Part shown: positions 58,099-64,000 of the stretch, piece by piece
How positions within the stretch are numbered: the first letter of the stretch is position 1
Layout of the letters: the number at the start of each line of letters is the position of its first letter
Source of the DNA: Paramacrobiotus metropolitanus
Lineage: Eukaryota > Tardigrada > Eutardigrada > Parachela > Macrobiotidae
Direction of reading: 5' to 3'
Assembly (NCBI RefSeq): GCF_019649055.1
Contig: NW_026570231.1
Span: forward strand, 434,001-498,000
Length of the DNA: 64,000 nt
Made by a program: the position numbers and the translations under genes
The notes under the pieces: model-generated
Database searches by the model: none
The model's input: only the letters and a program-made list of their open reading frames with translations
Told to the model about the DNA's origin: nothing

Positions 58099-58962
58099 TT
58101 ATTTTTGATTTTTGGAACCATGTGCTCGTTTCCCGTCGACTTTCGGAGTATGTACCGACCCAGGAAGACCTGACGACTGCAAAGTCTCTTCCGGGAAAGT
58201 GTTCCGGGAATTAAAAAGGTTTTCCCCCTTAGGAGTTCTTCGCTCCTTTGCTACATGGTTCTCTTTCTTCATTTTTTGCATTACTTCTGGCTCCGTTCGT
58301 TCAGCATCGGCCAGAAGGGGGTCAAGTTTCACTATTTGCTTACCATCTCCTTAAAGCAACAAAAACATCGAAATTAAGCACTAAGATTAATGGGTAATCT
58401 TTTAGCGCGATGTAGTTACATTAACGGGCGCAAAGTAAAGGAAATAGGGAAATGAAAACATATCTTACTTTCCACTCTAACTGGGATGAAATAAGTCTCC
58501 TCTACGTCAGGCTTGATAAAAGACGACAGCGTCATCATAGATGGAAACTCATATGGACTAATCAGCCTCCCACTCTCATCGCATAATTCTATACGATCTA
58601 CCTCTGGCAAGCCTGCAATTAACGATACTCGCATTACAACAAACAGTAAGTACCTAACGTTTCTGAAAATCTTAGACGAACACTGAGCAGGTTATAATAG
58701 TGCTATCAGGTTATAATAGAGCAGGTAATATATTTACCTGACGATCGGAGAGCTTGTCTCACCAGTTCCATAACACCAGATAAGCCAGCGTTAGGATTTA
58801 CGGCTAGACTCCTACTGTCTGCAATTAGGTACAATACTGTAAGACATGAACAACGAAACAGCACATAATTTTGGCAAACTCACATCCATACTTGACGAGT
58901 ACCAGAGCACTGCTCGTCGGTCCGGGACTTATGTAACTGTCTTCGTTTTCCCCTTTGTACAT
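58099..58962 (-). CDS. CXorf65-like protein of unknown function
   Basis: Four exons, 58962-58884, 58818-58738, 58612-58469, 58349-58099, encode 184 residues, the same size as human CXorf65 (183). The first half aligns well: SALVLVKYG with human FIFIKHG, LAVNPNAG with FLVNTNC, and GLPEVDRIELCDESGRLI with GLPKTDTIDLCDETG. The N-terminal region looks like a small ubiquitin-like or DCX-like beta-grasp fold, which is inference. The second half is basic and probably disordered, as in the human protein. An in-frame stop seven codons upstream supports the start. Function is not known in any species as far as I know. Confidence 0.75.
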
Positions 58963-59509
58963 TCTATTTCTATGGAGTTTGAATCAACGAGGATCTACCA
59001 CCACGTTGCTGTCTGCGGAGTGGAAAATTATGCGGCCATTTCCAAGGAAACGGAACTGCATACTGAATGACCCTAGCCTTCACAGTAAACGCCCATCCGA
59101 TGCTTTCTAAGAACCATAATCGTCAGTCCTTAACCCGCACATTCAATGCCGATATTTCGCAAACGGTAGACTTCTCAACCCCACCGATCCCAGACTGGTG
59201 GTCTCCTAAACTGGTGCCGTGTATCCACAAACAAACCGCCCACAGGAATATCAAAATTTATTCAATGAAGATGTTCAAGCTGTGACAGAATGCGAAATAT
59301 CAAACAATCTGAAAAAGAAACCCAGTCAACCACCGATTTACAGCATGAATTTTTAACAGCGTTACCAAAATGACGGAAATCCTCCTCTCTGGCCAAACAA
59401 AATACGAACCAGCGGAAGATAGGGTCAACGTGGACAAAACAGTTATGTACATATAGCACGTGTGCAATAAAAGTGGTTAGGACTGGACAGTCTTATGAAG
59501 TTCCGCCCT

Positions 59510-61344
59510 CTAGGCTGATTTCTGCAAAGGAAACGTATATTGAAATAGATATCTATCGATAACATCGAGAAGAATGAACATTCGCCTTACGTTTGCTGAG
59601 GACTGGTACTCGTCCAATTCCATGTCCAGCTGCGCCTGAGTGACATCGGGCTTCGCACCGCGCCCTCGGCCACCACCACGCGCTCCACGTCGTCCTCGAC
59701 CACCACGGGTGCTAGTGCCTCCGGCACTGTAACAGATACGTCGGTAAAAAAAATTCCTCGTTCACAACATTTGATCTAGAGGAAGCGAAGCGTATGCAAT
59801 TTCTTACCGCGCACCACGGCCACGCACTGCACCCTGGCTCCCACCTCCCACACGTCCGGTACCTCGGCGTCGAGGGGCACCCGCACCATTAGCTGATGCG
59901 CCAACACCACTAGTAACCAGCTGAATATCCATAGGACGACCTTTAAAAACAAATTTTTTTTGAAAAAATAAATAAATTAAATGCATCGTTAGTTAAAGCA
60001 TGAATATGCAGAGAGCTAAAATTTCAGAGCGGTTAAAACTACGACTGAATAATTTCACAATGTACCAGCCAAAAGTTAATACTGCTTACCATCCAATGGC
60101 ACATCGTTGTAACGTTTCAGGGCAGAAACCGCGTCACTGGAACGAATATATATAACTTCCGCTGTCCCGATCGATCGGCCAGACCTGTCGTAGTGTACGG
60201 CAGCTCTCTTGATGGCACCGAACTCCTTAAACAAATCCTGAAAGAAATTTCCGAGTTTAATAACACGGTGACTGGGAGAAAGTTAATGCAGCGAAGAAGT
60301 ACCTGCAGATACCATTATTATTGTCACAAAATAAGCAAGAATTTAAAATACCTGTTTATCGGTTACTATCCTAATAAAAATTTCAACATTAGTAGCTGAT
60401 TACTGATATTTTTTAATCTTAATTACACAATTACTGTCATATTGAGTGCCACACAGCGTCAATTTTTGCCCGGAAACCCAGTCAGCGCTGTAAGCTGTTT
60501 ATTCAGGCTGTAACTTGGTGAATTTACATCTCTTCGTTCCATGCAGCAGATGTCGTAATTTCCCAAGGACAATCCATTTAACACAGTGGACTGTTCACCC
60601 AGAAAATTCCACATTTATTATGGCAAGGTTCAGGAGGATAAACAGGCAAGCGTTTCCTGTCATCCGCTGTTACTTGCACGCTACCTTTGCGTAATTTATG
60701 GACATTAATTAGTCACTAACTGTGGAACCGTGACTGCTCGATTTTCTGACTTCGAAAAAGACGCGGTTTCATTTATCACAGCACTGGCTGCACGGCTTTA
60801 GCCGACCGTTCCCCGTCGATGATCTCATTGATTATGATGTCAGAGATTTCACAGCCAGTAAGTGCCGTAACTGAGTTTTCGTAATCTCCGTGGCCGCAAC
60901 ATCGCTTTTACGCTTACATGAATATCTTTATCGGAAACTGCGAAATCCAGATTGGAAATCAAGAGTTTTGTGCCAGCAGCTCCAGTTCGAGATCGCACAC
61001 CACCAGCTCCTGCTCCGCCGTAAAGGTCGTGTTGCCAACGTTCTCCACCACCAACATTGGAACGCCCATACTGCAATTTAAGAGAACCCGTTCATCATCC
61101 ATTCCACTCTGAATCAAGTTGGGAAACAGTCGATTAAGTGTCCGTATCTCACACTAGCAACTCCTTTGCGGGCTCCACGTGTGCCCTTGGTAATTCCACC
61201 CCGGGCGCCACGCAGACCCGTGGACTGCCGCGAAGTTCCTCGAGACTTTCCACCACGTCCACCAGCTGCACCTCCACGACCCCCTCGTCCGCTGCGCGTG
61301 ATTCGCTTGGTTTTAATGTAATCATCCAAAGCAACGTCAGCCAT
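59510..61344 (-). CDS. ALYREF: ALYREF (Aly/REF) mRNA export factor
   Basis: Six exons: 61344-61153, 61070-60918, 60237-60090, 59940-59808, 59726-59591 and a tiny 59521-59510, giving 257 residues (human about 257). ALYREF is the TREX adaptor that binds mRNA and hands it to NXF1. The N terminus [14 protein letters not shown] is the conserved UAP56-binding motif. A GR-rich segment, WQHDLY, and one RRM follow ([15 protein letters not shown], then [22 protein letters not shown], then [14 protein letters not shown]). A second GR-rich segment and a C-terminal UAP56-binding helix ([14 protein letters not shown]) complete it. The last exon codes only for KSA and the stop. Confidence 0.94.
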
Positions 61345-61853
61345 TTTAACGGAGTAAACGGTAAGCCACGTAGTGTATTAACCCAATTACTCAGTACAGC
61401 ACGCAGTTATTTTCAAGAGATAAAACCGTAAAACGACAACTAAGCCACGATGCACATTCGCCAAAAAATAAACTAATCGAAAAACCGATGCCAAGCAACG
61501 TCTGCAGAATATAAAAACTGTTCCTTTGGTTTGCAAAATCCGAAACCTACTGACTTAAAAGTTAAAACTTTGGAAACGATGAAGACACTAAAATGGCTGT
61601 GCAACTGCCACGGTATTAAAACTCGGTATCACGAGCGACGGTGGCGCCATCTGACCATCAACCGTACTGTATGAACGTACGTACGTGGTCGTCGTAGCCG
61701 TAGCCGTATCTCCTATCTCGTATATCCCCGAAGTTTTCATGCCAGTACCGCGGATTTCATCAATCTGGGATCTCTTTTCCCTCTTCAGTTCTATTCTGCC
61801 ATTAAAAAACCAGCCTTTGACGGTGCAGCGTAACTTGCCAAGTAAACCCGAAA
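61345..61853. promoter_or_regulatory. Divergent promoter region between ALYREF and ATP5MG
   Basis: About 510 bases between divergent start codons, no coding exon. Two housekeeping genes probably share this control region. Confidence 0.45.
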
Positions 61854-62295
61854 ATGGCTAAACTTGTAGCCAAAATTGGACCTGCATTACAAAGTAAGGG
61901 AAAGAGAGATTTCTTTAGTCGCTGCTGCCGCCTTTTGACATTTCTGCGTTCTTAGCTGCAATGACAAATGCTCGCCCTGGGTTGAACACTGCATGGAAGT
62001 ATGCCAGAAGCGAATTGCGACCCCCGACTCCCGGAGAAATTCCGCAAGGGATTGCTGGTATTTCGGGAGTAATTGCTGGTGTCGGCCGAAGAAGCTGGCG
62101 TAAACTTACCGTCAAAGTAAGGAAATCGTAATACACCGCCAACTGTTAGCATTCACAGTTATTGCTTTTTAGGAAGCTTGGCTGAACACACTTGTGGGTA
62201 TTGAGATAGCATGCTGGTTTTTCGTCGGAGAAGTTATTGCAAGGCGTAATTTAATTGGATACGGACCTGGTTGGGGATACAAGGGTCATCATTAA
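61854..62295 (+). CDS. ATP5MG: ATP synthase subunit g, mitochondrial
   Basis: Three exons, 61854-61893, 61956-62116, 62173-62295, encode 107 residues (human 103). Subunit g is a small inner-membrane component of the Fo part that supports dimerisation of ATP synthase. Family landmarks are AWKYARSELRPPTPGEIP, RKLTVKEAWLNTLVGIEI and WFFVGEVIARRNLIGYG; the last contains the membrane helix with the conserved glycine/glutamate (GE). All junctions keep phase. Confidence 0.94.
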
Positions 62296-62463
62296 GTTTC
62301 ATGCAGTTATATACCTGTGTTCGGGACTCTGTGAAGTACAAAATTGAGTAGCGTGTTTGTGAATATGGCCTGAGAAATGCCAGGTACGGTTTATCGTTTA
62401 TGACTTCAGTTACGAGTGTGTGTGCTGATAAATTTTTTTTATTTTAGCTGTTGTGTAGATTTG

Positions 62464-62469
62464 AATAAA
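62464..62469 (+). promoter_or_regulatory. Polyadenylation signal AATAAA for ATP5MG
   Basis: AATAAA lies about 170 bases after the subunit g stop codon. Confidence 0.45.
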
Positions 62470-62942
62470 CGGCTTTTACTCTTACTGGTGTGGCTGTTTG
62501 TTACCGCTCTGCATTTATCAATAACAATATAATATTAGCAGTTGCGATGACATGAATTAGTCGATTAGCGTCTTTTCCGGGTAATAATCAAATAAGTAAT
62601 GTTGATAGTAATTTTAAGTAGAATTTTTTGTTAGAAGTTGTGAAAAATTTCATGCAGTGCGACAGCTGTCAGGAATTTAGTCAGCTGTCAGGAATTTATT
62701 TAATCTACATTCTACTGGTAGTGTTTTTAACGTGCCAACCGTTTACTGTTTAATATCATATGTTACGTGGTATTTGAGCAGATAGTATTTCCTTGCACCA
62801 TTTTTGTAGTCAGGTCTGCGGCTTGCGGTTTCGCTATGCTTTGGCATCTTTATTTATACGACTATTCTGTATATTTAAGAACTGATAATTAAATAATACA
62901 TAGACCCTAATCACACAGTTATCTCGCAATCAAATGTATGAT
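62470..62942. other. Intergenic region between tail-to-tail genes
   Basis: AT-rich. It contains a short tandem duplication of AGCTGTCAGGAATTTA near 62663-62700. No coding exon. Confidence 0.4.
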
Positions 62943-64000
62943 TTATCCAAATAATCCTTTCTTCTGCATAGAAGCAATAAGGGCGTCCCTGTACTGCAAT
63001 GAATAAAATCATGTATAAAATTTTTCTGGCGTTGTACAATGTAAATGTCTGCAGAGTGCAGAGTATACTTCAGTATCACCTACGGTGACCTACCTCAATG
63101 TCATCTTGGTATCTGTCCCGTAAATTTGCGTACTTTATGGCTAGGGCGTACAACAACTGAAAGCATAAATTTACAGTTAATGAATATTTACTGTTAAGTA
63201 TTTCTGAGCATAATTAATAAATGTTGGCGATTCTTGTACAGTACTTTTTTTTGTACGTTCTTGTACTATTTTGCATCTGTTTTATTTGTTATATAGATAT
63301 GTAACAAATAGCTGTCGTTTCCGCTAGTTATACGATGAAGAATATATCGGCGATGTATGCTTTACATATTTTAATTGTGCATACCGTTTGGTCGTTATTT
63401 CCCCATCCGGAACCTCCCCATCCCCAGCCATGACCACCGTAGCCAGACTGGGAAGAACCTCCGTGGTACGCTTCGCCGCCGCTACTACCCCCTCCGTAAC
63501 TGCCACCACTATAACTACCGCCGCCGTAGCTGTTCCCACCGTAACTGCCTCCACCTCCTCCGTAGTCATTCCCTCCCCATCCACTGTAGGCATTTTCTCC
63601 TGCTGCAGCAATATACCCCAGATTGTATCCGTCACCATAGTTGCCGTCCTCGCCGGCCGCTCCAGAAGTCGTACCACTCTGAGCGGTTTTGTAACTGGTT
63701 TGCACCGGCACGCTGGAATCGCTGTCCGTGTAGTCGTCCGCCCGGCTCTCGCGCTGACTTTTCGCCGTGATGATATCGTAAGACGATGGGCTTAGTAACC
63801 TCACCGGTGCCGGCGTTGCTCTCTGGATCTTCTTTGTTGTGTATCTTTTCGTGGTCGCTGTCGTGGCATAGATGATTGGCTTGTAATTGGCGTAAGTAAT
63901 ATTCAGGTCCGGAGATACATATGAATTTCGTTTACTGCTTCCGGTACCGGTTAATGCAACATTACTGATGCTGCTGGGGAGCTCCAAAAATCGGATCCCG
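62943..64000 (-). CDS. Glycine/serine/tyrosine-rich protein, 5' end outside the window
   Basis: Three exons are visible: from the window edge to 63385, 63156-63094 and 62993-62943 (stop). The first part is basic and Ser/Thr rich. It is followed by about 80 residues of low-complexity Gly-Ser-Tyr repeats of the type SYGGGSYSGG. The last 40 residues are non-repetitive and helical (LLYALAIKYANLRDRYQDDIE, then YRDALIASMQKKGLFG). The composition resembles cuticle, cement or silk-like secreted proteins, but also RNA-binding prion-like domains. The missing N terminus decides between them (signal peptide or not). The frame is open to the last base of the window. Confidence 0.65.

Noticed and set aside
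58846-59070. Plus-strand frame of 74 codons
   Set aside because: It is antisense to exon 1 of the CXorf65-like gene, whose frame and splice phase agree with the family.
63388-63795. Long plus-strand open frames opposite the glycine-rich gene
   Set aside because: They are complements of a GC-rich repetitive coding region and lack splice context or homology.
1-64000. CRISPR arrays, bacterial operons, riboswitches or horizontally transferred bacterial genes
   Set aside because: All assignable genes are intron-bearing or clearly animal in family, there are no spaced short direct repeats, and no ribosome-binding-site pattern.
1-64000. tRNA or rRNA genes
   Set aside because: I scanned for T-loop (GGTTCRA) and D-loop partners and found none in a cloverleaf arrangement. 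A covariance-model search would be decisive and was not possible.

Overview
This is nuclear DNA from an animal with a compact genome. Every gene I could assign is a metazoan-type, intron-containing gene with GT-AG introns, many under 150 bases, and adjacent genes often lie 100-600 bases apart. Domain content (NOMO, GLMP, ferroportin, BK-type channel, POC1-like protein, CXorf65-like protein) is animal. My guess at the group is a small ecdysozoan such as a tardigrade, from gene density, intron style and moderate GC, but nothing here proves it. I rebuilt exon chains by hand from splice sites, reading phase and family knowledge. Where exon lengths are given, reading phase closes through to the stop codon.

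Layout, left to right: cytochrome b561 (+, 248-1943); lysosomal membrane protein GLMP (-, 2708-4833); CBR1-like carbonyl reductase (+, 5421-7199); TM7SF2-like delta(14)-sterol reductase (-, 7808-10174); UQCC2 complex III assembly factor (-, 10983-11363); SLC35F1/F2-like carrier (+, 12080-14680); NOMO (-, 14796-20179); ferroportin (+, 22129-27031); a 23-exon BK/Slo1-type channel (+, 29465-38178); an unrecognised multi-exon protein (-, 38424-41340); a Tc1-type helix-turn-helix protein without a catalytic domain (+, 42307-43700); a seven-WD40 POC1-like protein (-, 43884-45942); PIGK/GPI8 (+, 46389-48680); a CYP2-clan P450 (+, 49402-51423); SURF4 (-, 52020-52844); MRPL16 (-, 53141-54102); a repeat-rich gene desert (54.2-58.1 kb); a CXorf65-like protein (-, 58099-58962); ALYREF (-, 59510-61344); ATP synthase subunit g (+, 61854-62295); and the 3' part of a glycine-rich protein that runs off the window (-, 62943-64000).

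The genes do not form one pathway. Several neighbours are divergently arranged with short shared upstream regions (GLMP/CBR, UQCC2/SLC35F, POC1/PIGK, ALYREF/ATP5MG), and others are tail to tail. NOMO, PIGK, SURF4 and the sterol reductase are ER proteins; UQCC2, MRPL16 and subunit g are mitochondrial.

The most interesting item is the BK-type channel. It keeps S0, both RCK domains and the two calcium-coordinating aspartates of the calcium bowl, but the K+ selectivity filter (TVGYGD) is replaced by LLDLSG and two of three S4 arginines are lost. It therefore looks like a calcium-binding Slo-like protein that cannot be a normal K+ channel. A candidate GPI-anchored protein gene may be nested antisense in one of its introns. 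Four inverted-repeat (foldback/MITE-like) elements are present. One inserted with a TTA target duplication exactly at the 3' splice site of an SLC35F intron, so that the duplicated TTA supplies the splice acceptor.
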